NCBI RefSeq assembly: GCF_022539505.1
Contig: NC_061508.1
Coordinates: 59,626,033 to 59,690,032, forward strand
Direction: 5' to 3'
DNA from: Lolium rigidum
Taxonomy: Eukaryota > Streptophyta > Magnoliopsida > Poales > Poaceae
DNA: 64,000 nt
A program made the translations under genes and the position numbers. The notes under the pieces are model-generated. The model saw only the letters and a program-made list of their open reading frames with translations. It made no database searches and was not told the origin of the DNA. This document shows, in pieces, positions 10,765 to 20,735 of this stretch. The first letter of the stretch is position 1. Every line of letters begins with the position of its first letter.

Positions 10765-12403
10765 GACAACCTAGAAAGAGTTGGATCCTACCAGCTAGAA
10801 GAAGTGTGCAGTTTGATGTACAAAGAGCATTAGGGGAAAGTGTATTTGTAGCACAAACATGTATCATGCCATCTATCTTCATAGACTTTATTAAATCCTC
10901 CTTTATTTTTCACGGTGTAGTATCGATCTACATAAATGAATTCATACAATAAAGACTTGAAAGCATATATCCAATAGATAGAATAAAGATCTTATGTGTC
11001 ATTAATTCATTGTTGGAAATATATATTTTTAAAGGTTCCAAGTAATAATAGTGCATTAGTGGATTGGTAAGCTAGTGTGGTATTTTGACGGCCATCCTTA
11101 GAAATGTTAATACCTTCTACATTCATGTTATATCCGTGCCATATGGATTTATGCATAATGAAATTTGCATATATGAAGTAATCAACATATAATAATATAT
11201 ACACAATGATGATTTCAAAAAATGTAAACAAATGTTCATGTTGATTCTCATAATTATTTGGTAACACCACCCACAACCAATTTGTTTATAGATATAGCAC
11301 ACATACCAATTTCTTCACCATCCTCCCTAATTAGCGCATACATAATTATAGCAACCATAGGCGGGTTTGGTTGTAACCAACCATGCATCAATGCATGTTT
11401 GTATGAATGATATCTCTTGCTAAAATGTATACCTATCTAGTATAAATGATCAATTAACTGTTATCATCCCGAAGCATATCTTAGTTTTGTCATCAGGTTG
11501 AACACGTTAATCATCGATGCCGAGTCATAGTCTTGTTTCCACTTTCTATCTTCTAGATGATGTTTTAAAGAACAATCCATAAAAGTTAGAAGGTACATTT
11601 ATATTTGTCATTCAATATTTTATTTGTGTATCGATTAATAAATAGATATGTTTATCTTGCAAAAAGGTAACCTTACTCCTTGGCACAATCATTGCGGACG
11701 TGTTTGGTAGCTCGGCCCTTCGGGCTAGGATGGGTGGAGCAGAATTTCGCCTGATAGGTTGCCTCGTAGGCCTCCGCATTATGTCCACCGCGGTTCAAAA
11801 TGCCCATCTAGGCATGGCCCTGTAGCTACTGCTGAATCGGACGCTCCCCTCCTCACCTCTCGATTGCACACGTGAGGAAGGAGAGGGCGATATCGCATTT
11901 CTTTAGGAACTTGCGCCATAAATGCCTCACCGCCCATTCTACCTCCTCTCACCCTAACCGCACTCATGTCACATCATGACGATGGTTGCACTAGTGATGA
12001 TGAATACACTATGTCGCCGCTAAGAGGAAGAGCGGGACGGGATCAAAGTGCAAGGTGACATCTACTGCAGCCAAGGAAGAGAGAGGGTTTTTCGACTAGC
12101 ACCTTGACTTTAACCATAGCCGAACTTAATTATCCAATGACGGTAAACACAACTACTATCTTCCCTAAACAAACACACATAGTCCTAGAGATTCTGATGA
12201 CATGAAGACTAGATATGTCAGGGTAACCGACAGGGTAGGGTTAGATTTGCATATTTCTTTCGTGGCGTCAAGATTTTGGACTATGAGGTTACGGTTTGGT
12301 AATCCGATAACGTGGTACTAAGATCTAGTAGTTGCTACTCACATGCACGGAGATTCACTGCAAATCGTTTATAGATTATCGATGAACTGGATTACGGTAG
12401 ACG
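10765..12403. other. intergenic, upstream of MYB gene A
   Basis: AT-rich to about 11690, then a GC-richer stretch (11700-12060) containing GTGTTTGGTAGCTCGG and short frames without recognisable domains. It should include the MYB promoter, but I see no clear TATA box at a convincing distance. It is conserved in copy B (45244-46892), where about 15 bp (AGAGCATGACATGTT) are present near 46331 that copy A lacks. Confidence 0.4.
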
Positions 12404-12630
12404 CACTACTAGGGAAAGACCTATAGCCGCAAGAGTTACTGCCAACGCGCAAAAAAATGTGCCTGCCGGTGCTATTTTCCGCCGGCGCGCTAACCACCTT
12501 CGAAATGAAAAACTGATACACCGGTGGTATTTGGTGTACTGGTTCTGTTTTCTTGTCTACGTAAGGTGGCCTTACCGCTCGCGAACAAAAACCTAGTTTG
12601 CCGATGAGAATACGCTAGCCCCTAGCTCAC
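12404..12630 (+). mobile_element. CACTA-type transposon terminus (fragment), copy A
   Basis: The sequence CACTACTAGGGAAAGACC at 12404 has the form of the terminal inverted repeat of grass CACTA elements. It is followed by subterminal GC-rich motifs (TGCCGGTGCTATTTTCCGCC). No opposite terminus (TAGTAGTG form) and no transposase were found, so this is a stranded end. It lies ~550 bp upstream of the AP2/ERF pseudogene and is conserved in copy B at 46893. Confidence 0.5.
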
Positions 12631-12951
12631 ACATATTTTGGGTTAGAGCATCTCCAACAGGCGCTCCAAAATGCACGCGCGAAAAAACCCATCGAAATAC
12701 AACACGGGAGCGGACGTGCGATGCTCCGGTAGGCGTGCGGTAATTTTTTGCCGCGCGCGGGCTTCTTCGCCATCCTATGCACGAAAACTGGAGCGCCGCT
12801 TCCAGCGCGCGCTATTAAACGAGGCGCGCACGCGTACCCAACCGCTTGGAAGTTTCAGTCCGCGCGTCGCTCCGCCACCGCTCCACAACGCCCCGCGCGT
12901 CACTCCGCCTACACTCCACCTCACCTTGCGCACCGCTCCGCCTCCGCCGTG

Positions 12952-13569
12952 ATGCCTCCCCACCGCCGCTCGAGCTCCGGCTACCGCGGTGTGCGCGCGC
13001 ATCTGAACAGGAAGTTCTACGCCGAGATCCGGAGCGGTGAGGAGCGCATCGGGCTCGACACGTTCGAGACGGCGCACGAGGCGGCGCACGCGTATGGCGC
13101 GGTCGTCTGGCGCCTCGTCCATTCTCGGCGGTCTGAACTTCTCAGACGTTTGGAAGCGGCAGCAGGCGGAAGACCTCGTGCCACCGCCGCAGGCCATCAC
13201 ACAGGAGGCGAGGCAGTGGCAGCATGAGCTCGAATGGCACCTCCTCATCACTGAGCGGGACAAGCGCATGCACCTCGAATGGGCGCGGTGCTTCCCGGAG
13301 GACGTGGCCGCAGAGGTTGCCTTCTATGCCGAGAAGGAAGAGCAGAAGGCGGCGAAGAAGCGAGATCGGGAGGCGAGGAGGGCCAAGAAGGAGGCCAAGA
13401 AGGAGGCCAAGAAGAAGGAGAAGGAGGAGAAGGCCACGAGGAAGAATGAGGAGAAGAAGAAGAAGGGCGCCGGTCCATCGACTCTTCCTCCTCGGAGTTC
13501 GAGTGGTCGTCGACTCCAGTGTTGTCCACAACACCGAACTCCTCCGACTTTGACTGGGAGTCCGATTAG
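12952..13569 (+). pseudogene. AP2/ERF-domain protein pseudogene, copy A
   Basis: From the ATG at 12952 the frame opens MPPHRRSSSGYRGVRAHLN and continues through AEIRSGEERIGLDTF and AHEAAHAYGAVVWRL, an AP2/ERF DNA-binding domain at about residues 10-55. The usual WLG-type strand motif is replaced by GLD. A 2-nt deletion near 13133 (GGTCTGAAC against GGTCGATGAAC in copy B) throws the rest into another frame, readable as LNFSDVWKRQQAEDL and a lysine-rich coiled stretch (about 13330-13470). A second frame change lies in or after the lysine tract, because the acidic tail ending SSDFDWESD-stop at 13569 is in a further frame. Many loci of this type occur in Triticeae genomes, from memory. Confidence 0.8.
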
Positions 13570-14219
13570 TTTTAGTGTAGTCTAGTTTTAAATTGGGTCG
13601 TAGAAAATGTAGGTTGAACTATGCAAGATATTTATATTTTCAGTCTATTTTTAGATTTTGGTTGATCTATTAGATGTGCAATTGTGTGAAAATGTTATTT
13701 TTGGGCCTGCATTTTGCTTGTTCACGGAGAGGTTTCTTGCTTTGTCGCTTTCTACCGTATGCTGTCTCGGAGGCTGCGCCCCTGGCCCTTGTGGTGGCCG
13801 TTTGTCATGTAGACCGTTGTTAGCCAGAGCCCAGTTGGGGCAGCTAGAATGACTGACGAGAGTTTGGCCCGGAGTCCTCCAGCCGCATACTCAGGAGAAG
13901 CAGAAGTGCGCAATCACCGTGCCCCGGAATCAGCGAAGGTTTGAGGCGGGAGGACACTTAACCTCTATGGGGTGAGGCCCCAGCCCGCGGCTTCATCGCA
14001 CAGCTTTACAGAGGAGAAGTCCAGACCGCTTGCGAAGCTAAATCTTTGAGGGTGTGGCTTTAGGCGTCCACTTATGCTGATGGTGGTTGCACCGGGGCAG
14101 CACACCGGGGGTACCTTGTTGAGGTCTGATAATGTCCCTGCCCTGCTGGGCGATCCCCTGGTGCTCTTGGCCAACACTGCTGTCCATGAGGCATGCTGTG
14201 ACTGCCGCACTGGGCCTAC
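13570..14219. other. region between AP2 pseudogene and tandem array, copy A
   Basis: AT-rich 3' flank to about 13730, then GC-rich unassigned DNA. Copy A carries about 66 bp (13770-13835) that are absent in copy B, where CTACCGTAT joins AGCCAGAGCCC. No gene is supported. Confidence 0.4.
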
Positions 14220-15280
14220 CCGTCCTCGCAAGTCCCTCGGGGAGGCAACCGTGAGATTCTTCGGGTGGCCCTTAGAGGAAAATGCCCTGGATGCCCGTCC
14301 TTGCCGGCTCCTCAGAGGGGTAACCGTAAGGCTCGGCATGTAGATATTGTCCTACGCGCCCGTCCATCTTGGCCCCTCGTGGAGACGACCATGGGACTCT
14401 ATTTGCGGGCTCCAAAGAATAACCGTCATGTATGCGTGTTCTTGTTGGCCGCTCGAGGAGGTGACCTTAAGACTCAGCATGTAGGCTCTGAAGTATCGTC
14501 ATGTATGCATGTTCTTGTTAGTTCCTGAGAGAGGTAACCGTAAGTCTCTGCATGTAGGCTCTGAAGAATCCTCATGTATGCGTGTTCTTGTTAGTTCCTC
14601 GGAGAGGTAACCATAAGACTGTGCATGTAGGCTCTGACGTGCTAAGCACGTGTTGGTGCCTCCGAGGATAGCGACTCTGCGCCCTGAGTGGGGCTCCCTC
14701 TTCTACTTTGATTAAATTATCCTTTGTGTTTAAAATGTCTTGTAATGTCATTCCCTCCGCCTTTTTGTATTCAAACTCTTAGGGACATGCTAGCATCTGA
14801 TGTGGCATGTGATGATACTCCTTAATCCCTTCAAAGGGTGTCCGTGAGATAATCATGTAGGCTCCTTAGCAGGGCTTTGCCTGTTTCCGATAGGAATTTC
14901 TTGCAAAAACCGTCATGTATGCATGTTCTTGTTGGTTCCTCGAGGAGGCGGCCGTAAGACTCTGCATGTAGGCTCTGAATGTGTTCCTTGTTAGTTCCTC
15001 GAGGAGGTAACCATAAGGCTTTCACGTGGGGGTGTCATGTATGCCTTTTCTTGTTAGCTCCTCGAGGAGGTAGCCGTAAGACTTACATGTAGTCTCTGAA
15101 TGTGACTCCTTGTTAGTCCCTCGAGGAGGCGACCGTAAGGTTTGCACGCGAGGGGGTGTCATGTATGCATGCTGTTGTTGGTTCCTCAGGGAGGCAACCG
15201 TAAGACTTTACATGTAGGTCTGGCCGTGACATCCTATAGGTTCGTTGTGAAGGTAACCGTAAGATTTGCACGTAGGGGGT
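14220..15280 (+). repeat. degenerate ~74-bp tandem array, copy A
   Basis: Around a dozen imperfect units share the core TTCCTCGAGGAGGTAACCG, then TAAGACTCTGCATGTAGG and a variable CATGTATGCGTGTTCTTG segment. Clear unit starts lie near 14423, 14497, 14570, 14903 and 15167. A ~250 bp non-repeat stretch (14650-14900) interrupts it. It carries no coding frame of note. It is truncated at 15280 by the inverted LTR fragment; the orthologous array in copy B runs to about 58300. Confidence 0.8.
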
Positions 15281-17983
15281 TGTGGTGACCCGGCATACCA
15301 GTGCATGGTGTAGTATGCAAGTATGATATAACACCAACGAAACACCGTTCCACTAGTATTATATCGCCCAGAGTGGTACAACAGAAACATATGCGGGTCC
15401 AAGGCATGTCTATAGAATTACATATAGACACTATTACATAAGATCAGCACAGCCTCCTTCTTTACAATGAGGTAAATATGTAAATAAACTCCAGAAGAAC
15501 GACTCGTAGTCTAATCTTATCACGAACTCTATTTGTAGAGTATTTAACTAGCTATAGAGGCTATGAATAGATTCTAGCTAAATAGGAGCTATGTTTAGGA
15601 AGCTAGTTCCCTTCTATGGCTAATCTAGGTTTTCTCCTTCTTGGATGTAGTATTTGACTCTTCTGACAGGGTCCTGTCCCTTGAAGTAGTTGTTGACTCC
15701 TCGGCCTTCGAGTTGTATTGTAGATCCTCCTTCGATGCCTCCATATCTAAGCAGGGGATTTAAGAGTGGGATGAGTACGAGCATACTCAACAAGTTCATC
15801 ATAGGAAAGAGGTGTTTAATGCACTAGCTACGGCATTAGACCAGAAAGTCTAATACCAATACAGGTTTTCATAACCATTTCTTCAAAAGGTTGCTTTTAT
15901 TCAGAAGAACTATGTCCGTCAGCCTTCACCGGTTTACTAGAACTTCATGGAGTTCCTTTCCGGCAGCGTTCGCAGTTCCAAAACCCGGAACAGGGAGTGA
16001 CAGGTCACGATTCATTACACTCTGCAGAGGTGTGTTGCTTTACCCGTAAGAGATCTTAACCTTGGTGCCTACCGAGCCGCGAGCTCGTCCACACTTCCTT
16101 TGGTGTGAGGCCCGGTATAAGGTCATAGCCAATCATATTCCTCGCTACCTCGCACACCCACCCTTTGTTGCATACCCCGACCCTGGGTCCTCGCCGGTCC
16201 TCTTATATCAATTAAGGATGGACCCCGACCACGACGACGATCTGGGACTCGTTAACCAAACTCCTTCGCCGGTAGCTGCAACCCATCATAGACCACTTAC
16301 CGTGGGGAATTAGAATGGGATCCCCACCCCACCGCTTGCCCAACCTGGGTCAAGTGTCTACGGTAAGCGCATCCGTTGATGTACGAGAGGTGGAAATACA
16401 ATTGACTATCCCGTCCCACTCCAGATCTTATGGTTAACACGAGTTTTACGGCACAAGAATCACTCGGACGACATTTGTTGTTTAATCCTAGATGGATATA
16501 AACCCTTGCAATGGAACCTCCACCATATCAACACAATCCATGGTTCCATTGCCAACCACATAGTCATATTCATAGTTATGAAAGTAGTGGTTTTGCTTTT
16601 GATGCAATAGTGATAATTATAGTACTTTGCAAGTAATTTGGTAAAAATACTCAAATGACATGTGCAAGTGATGAACTTGCCTTTCTTGACTGCAAGATTA
16701 TGCAGTCAAGTTCTTCGATACGCAATAACTCCAAATTCTGAAATAGCATCATCGTCCAGTAAGGACGATGTTTAAAAGATTGGCAAGGATGCAATAATGC
16801 ATAAGTATGAGATGCATTCGCTCTAAGCATTCTTATTCAGGGTGGTGTTGTTTTAGAATCATAAGCAAGTGGTAAAAATACATAGTAACAATCATACACA
16901 TCAAGGAATAGTGGTTGTATAATAAGTAAAGAACAGTTGTAAATTTTAAGTCCTATAGTGCATGGTTGATGATTATTTATTATATATTTCAAAAGAATAA
17001 CTTTTGAAGAACATGTTCTTTAATAAAGAACAAGTATGATAATTAGGTTGGTGGGGTTCTATGGTTGACTATGGTTTCATCTAATTTCTGGAGTAAGTAT
17101 TAGATGGATCCTAACAGGGTTGGAAGCACATCTTAGGTAATTTATTAAACATGTGTGCTATCAAGGTTGGTATACCTTGCTGGTATAGCTATCTAGGGTT
17201 TATCGATCTAATTGGGTATAGTTGATGACTATTCTATATTTTCTTCAAAAGAATAACTTTTGAAGAACATACTTCTTAACTAATAAGAAGTATCTCAATG
17301 AGAGTTGGGTGGTCCAGGGTTTGCTATTGGATCCACTAAGTAAGGAATAATTGGCTCCTAGATAGGATGGTTTATAATTATGAAGTATTTGTAGGGTTTA
17401 GTGGACTATTGTTATGTAATGATAAATCTTGAGCATAGATGCTATTGGAGTTTATCACAACGGTGTGATGCTAATCAAGGTTAATTAAGGATAAGATCCT
17501 TGATGATAGGTACTAGGGTTTGATCCTACTTGATCATCTAGGTTTGATTAAGATGAACACATGGGATGCTACTTAGTAGTGATAGGGTTCCCATATTTTA
17601 TGTGGATTTGAACAAGAATTGAGTTGCTAAATATGAATCTATGACTACTAATGAAGTAACATGATCACATGTTAACTTGGGGTTTAGGTTTGGAAACAAT
17701 TTAGGGTGCTCACATAAAATAGTGGAGTTAGGGTTCCTAATGGAATTACGGTTTTAGGAATCACATGAAATGATAGGGTTGTAATATCATTCAATATGGA
17801 ATTAGGGTTTGCTATTTACCAAATAGTTCTATGTTTAATAACTTCATTTTTTTAAAGTTGAAGTTATTAATAACTGTGAAATAATAATAATATTGAATTT
17901 GGCATTTTATTAATTTTCAACAATTAGTAATTAAGATAATTATTAATCAGGGGTTTAAATTTCTCTAATAAGGATTTATTAAG
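15281..17983 (-). repeat. inverted fragment of a Tekay-like gypsy LTR
   Basis: Starts TGTGGTGACCCGGCATACCA, the reverse complement of the 3' terminus of the 5-kb LTRs at 22628-27626 and 34082-39090. The first ~1.4 kb follows those LTRs closely in reverse (for example 15900-16060 against 26838-27000). Beyond ~16680 similarity weakens, so this is a related but distinct subfamily. The left edge is a true LTR terminus abutting copy A. The right end is cut by the Tat-like LTR at 17984. From 16900 to 17983 the sequence is AT-rich with repeated AGAACTTTTGAAGAACAT-like motifs and no gene. Confidence 0.75.
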
Positions 17984-19143
17984 TGTTGCGGTCAGAAACC
18001 CACCGGCGAGCAACGACGGGCAACACAGTAGAGCCGGGAGGCTCCCAGAGCTGCGGCTGGCCCTGGTCCCTCGAGCGACGGCCCGCAAAGCCTCGGCACG
18101 CACGTCCGATGCTGGTGCAAGGGCGTGCCACCTGACCTATACCCGGTCAGGAAGGTGATGGATTTGCTTCGCTTAGTTTCCTGCATGGCATACACGTAAA
18201 CATTAAATACGAGCCTCGATCGGCTCTCAGGTTGTCCTGTGAATCGGCTCAAGGAGCCGATCCACCCATGATTCGTATGAGGTCTACGATCACATGGTGG
18301 TCCTGCTTGATCAATATGAAGCTGAAACGACCTACGACGATTTAGGGTTTTCACCACATAATCGGAACATCCTACACGTGATTGAGCCTGGCAACCACGC
18401 ACGGTGATAATAAACCAACCTTAGACAAGGCCTAAAAACCAACATGAAGTTGATCCCCGGAACATCTTATCTAGGGCTAGCAAACTACACCCTACGTGCC
18501 ACTGGATCCTTCAACCCGTTTGCAAGGCCTAACTATGCAGATATTAAACTAATCCTTGAAGAACAAGGAGCAATCATAACGGATCGGATCTACTAAATAA
18601 TGATCAAGCGAGGTGCCGCCCTTACACCTAAGATAGGTGTAAGGGCGGCTAGACGTCTAAGGGTTGCATGGACGAAAGCATGTGATGCAATGAAACAATG
18701 CTAACCCTAACACATCTATGATAACTACGCTGCTCGCCATAAACAAGGCTTCAGCACGAGCAACGCATGAACAACGAATAAACGTTACTGCCTAGATCGC
18801 AAGATGCGATCTAGGCAGCATGATGCTTACCCGGAAGAAACCCTCGAAACAAGGGGTTGGCGATGCGCCTAGATTGGTTTGTGATGAACGTGATTGTTGG
18901 TTTTTCTCAATAACCCTAGATACATATTTATAGTCCGTAGACTTTCTAACGTGGGAATAATCCCAACCGTGCACGAGCCAAATTCTATCTAACCGACACG
19001 TATCCTACTATATTTACAGATACACGGGCAAACTAGCCCAAACTTTGTATACAAGGCCGATTCATGTATTTCTTCCGTGTATATTCTTCAAGCCCATCTT
19101 ATTCGCGGCCCACCTCTGATCCGGTCAAATTCTGGTGATAACA
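17984..19143 (-). repeat. 3' LTR of Tat-like gypsy
   Basis: Bounded on the plus strand by TGTTGCGGTCAG and CTGGTGATAACA, giving TGTT...AACA ends and 1160 bp. It includes a perfect 8-bp stem hairpin ATCGGCTC-AAG-GAGCCGAT at 18243-18261. The minus-strand frame at 17992-18402 is not a recognisable protein. Confidence 0.65.
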
Positions 19144-19160
19144 CATGCCCCCTGGTTTTG
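19144..19160 (-). promoter_or_regulatory. polypurine tract of Tat-like element
   Basis: Minus strand reads CAAAACCAGGGGGCATG directly before the LTR start TGTTATCACC, the expected place and composition for the plus-strand primer. Confidence 0.65.
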
Positions 19161-19352
19161 GAAATGATAATTCCAAAATCACTCTGCTTTTTCTTCGTCG
19201 GGTCATGTCATGGCAGAGCAGAACCGTCGCAGTATCCTTCATCATGATGCCTTGCCTTCTCAACTTCTCCGCGTAACCTGGCAAATTTTTTTTTTCTTTG
19301 GGCACCACTTCCTCGGAAACTGCTGTGGCATTGAATCTCCACTATATCCCCT

Positions 19353-19361
19353 TTTATTTAA
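19353..19361 (+). promoter_or_regulatory. TATA-like box before the acidic ORF
   Basis: TTTATTTAA lies 78 nt before the ATG at 19439, with a C/A-rich leader between (CCGCTCCAAACAG...). Spacing suits a plant RNA polymerase II promoter. A polyA-like signal (AATGAAGAAAATA, ~20064-20076) follows the ORF. Confidence 0.4.
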
Positions 19362-19438
19362 CCGCTCCAAACAGTTCGCTACTTCATCCCCTTGCTCTAT
19401 TCTGGCCATCGGCACCAAGAAACCCCAATCCCAGAGCA

Positions 19439-19948
19439 ATGTCTTCCTCCTCTTCCTCCTCCGCCTCGTCGGATCTCTCCTCCCAGTCCTTCTCCTCCTC
19501 CCCCTCCTCCTCCTCCCGCGAACCCACGCCAGAGTGGGATCCGATGGCGGCTCTGATGGCGGCGCACGACGAGCGCGCCCCAGAGGAGTGGGACCAGGAG
19601 GACCACGCCTCCTCCGTCTGGTTCGAGGACGACAAGTCCTTGACCAGCGGAGATGAAGACCTCCAGTTCCTCGCTGATGGGGAACTGGAATCGGAGAGCG
19701 AGGACGACTCGTTCTCCTGGGACGATTACACCTCCTCCGAGGAAGAGGAGGAGGAAGACGACGACGATGACTCCCTTGAGGGTTACCCGCCGGCGAAGCG
19801 CCTCCGCGCCTGGTGGGACGACGACAGCGACGACGACGACGAAGAAGACGAGGCTCCCGTAGAGGGCTACGGGAGCAGCGACGAGGAGCCCGCCAGCAGC
19901 TGCGCCGGCGGCAGCGACGACGACGACGAGGGCAGCAACGGCCCGTAG
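19439..19948 (+). CDS. acidic Ser/Asp/Glu-rich protein, antisense ORF in Tat-like element
   Basis: 169 residues. The N-terminal ~35 residues are serine-rich (MSSSSSSSASSDLSSQSF), followed by REPTPEWDPMAALMAAHDE. The rest is dominated by D/E/S tracts, with a basic patch PPAKRLR at about residue 121 that could act as a nuclear signal. The frame is open further upstream to 19298; I chose 19439 because it follows a plausible TATA box and leader and starts the serine-rich domain. It is antisense to the host element. Similar acidic proteins are, to my memory, common in Triticeae annotations and probably repeat-derived. Function is unknown; acidic tails of this kind can bind histones or basic proteins, but nothing here proves that. 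Confidence 0.6.
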   Translation: MSSSSSSSASSDLSSQSFSSSPSSSSREPTPEWDPMAALMAAHDERAPEEWDQEDHASSVWFEDDKSLTSGDEDLQFLADGELESESEDDSFSWDDYTSSEEEEEEDDDDDSLEGYPPAKRLRAWWDDDSDDDDEEDEAPVEGYGSSDEEPASSCAGGSDDDDEGSNGP

Positions 19949-20340
19949 ATCAGGGACTACTAGCATAGGACTAGCAGTAGTAGTAGCAGATTGGTCAATA
20001 GACCTTTCTTTTGTTCTTCCCCCTTTAGCAATCGGCTCTTTCTTTGTAAGAAATCCTATTATTAATGAAGAAAATATTCCCCTATTAATTTTGCTTTCTT
20101 GTCAATTTTGCCGATTATCAAACGAAGTCGCTGCACAAAGAGCCGATGGCAGGGCATCGGTCTGCACTATAAACACGATTTGAGGCCAAACAGTTGCCTA
20201 TTCACCCGGTCAAACAGATCCAGTCCATGTCCACCTCACACGCGCAGATTCAACTCCTCAGCAAATCCACTGGGAGATTCATCTCAGATGTCATGATCTC
20301 TAGCCTGGAACCGATCTATTAACCTGCTCGATTGAGCTTG

Positions 20341-20511
20341 TTCCTCTAGAGTCGATGGCAATACATCGGCTTTTTACATTCTGAAGTCGATGTCTTTGCA
20401 TCGGCTGTACTTGTATACTGTTGTCTTCGCATATTTTCTCAAGTCGATGTCTGTGCATCGGCTGTGACTTGCATGTACATTTTTTTTACTGGCCGATTTC
20501 ATGAATCGGCC
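20341..20511. repeat. cluster of GCCGAT/ATCGGC hairpins
   Basis: Four short inverted repeats sit in 170 bp: CGATG...CATCG at 20353-20368, 20388-20402 and 20445-20460, and a perfect 8-bp stem GGCCGATT-TCATG-AATCGGCC at 20491-20511. Related hairpins occur at 20143-20160 and 18243-18261. Confidence 0.8.
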
Positions 20512-20519
20512 CCCATATT

Positions 20520-20735
20520 TCACTGTTCGTCATCCCACATGCTTGGGAAATATTTCTTGAGATGTTGACCATTGACAGCTGTTGGGAACTTAGCGCCGTC
20601 CAGCTGCTCCAGCATGTATGCATTACCCTTCAAAACCTGGACGACTTTCTAAGGACCGTGCCAATTAGGAGACCATTTGCCATATGCTTTATCCTTGGTT
20701 CCTAGTGGTAACACGGCTTCCCATACTAGACCTGT
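20520..20735 (-). pseudogene. C-terminal end of gypsy pol (integrase tail)
   Basis: The minus strand reads LVWEAVLPLGTKDKAYGKW, then SPNWHGP, an in-frame stop, KVVQVLKGNAYMLEQLDG and KKYFPSMWDDEQ-stop. The pattern (basic linker, WxGPxxV, LxxLDGxxxPxxxNGxHLKKY) is the usual C-terminal domain of plant gypsy integrases. The natural stop is at 20520-20522. One nonsense codon (TAG) interrupts the fragment where the family normally has an aromatic residue. It is truncated at its N-terminal side by the Copia junction. Confidence 0.75.

Larger units (their letters stand above)
8208..15280 (+). repeat. segmental duplication, copy A
   Basis: A ~7.1 kb block repeated in direct orientation at 42690-49122 plus 57350-57935, about 34.5 kb to the right, with high identity over coding and non-coding parts. 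Contents in order: LTR tail, MYB gene (minus), CACTA terminus, AP2/ERF pseudogene (plus), degenerate tandem array. The offset is 34479 at the MYB stop and 34488 at the AP2 ATG, so indels are few. Copy A is cut on the right by an inverted LTR fragment at 15281. Confidence 0.95.
17984..20735 (-). mobile_element. 3' part of a Tat-like gypsy element
   Basis: On the minus strand the order is pol C-terminus (20735-20520), a ~1.4 kb region with an antisense ORF, a polypurine tract (19160-19144) and the 3' LTR (19143-17984). An additional ORF, often antisense, between pol and the 3' LTR is a known feature of the Tat lineage. The remaining pol, gag and 5' LTR are missing: at about 20735 the sequence switches to Copia gag on the opposite strand. 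The flank left of the LTR is TTAAG, but no matching duplication can be tested. Confidence 0.7.

Noticed and set aside
12775..13553. Several long Arg-, Leu- or Ser-rich frames overlapping the AP2 locus on both strands (also 47303-48024)
   Set aside because: Shadows of a GC-rich, Lys-codon-rich gene; the AP2 domain fixes the true frame.
14220..15280. CRISPR-like spaced repeats
   Set aside because: Repeats are imperfect and contiguous with no uniform unique spacers, and the genome is a plant nuclear one.
19384..19966. Minus-strand 189-residue Val/Gly/Ala-rich frame opposite the acidic ORF
   Set aside because: It is the complement of GAC/GAG-rich codons; the plus-strand frame has the promoter-like context and start.
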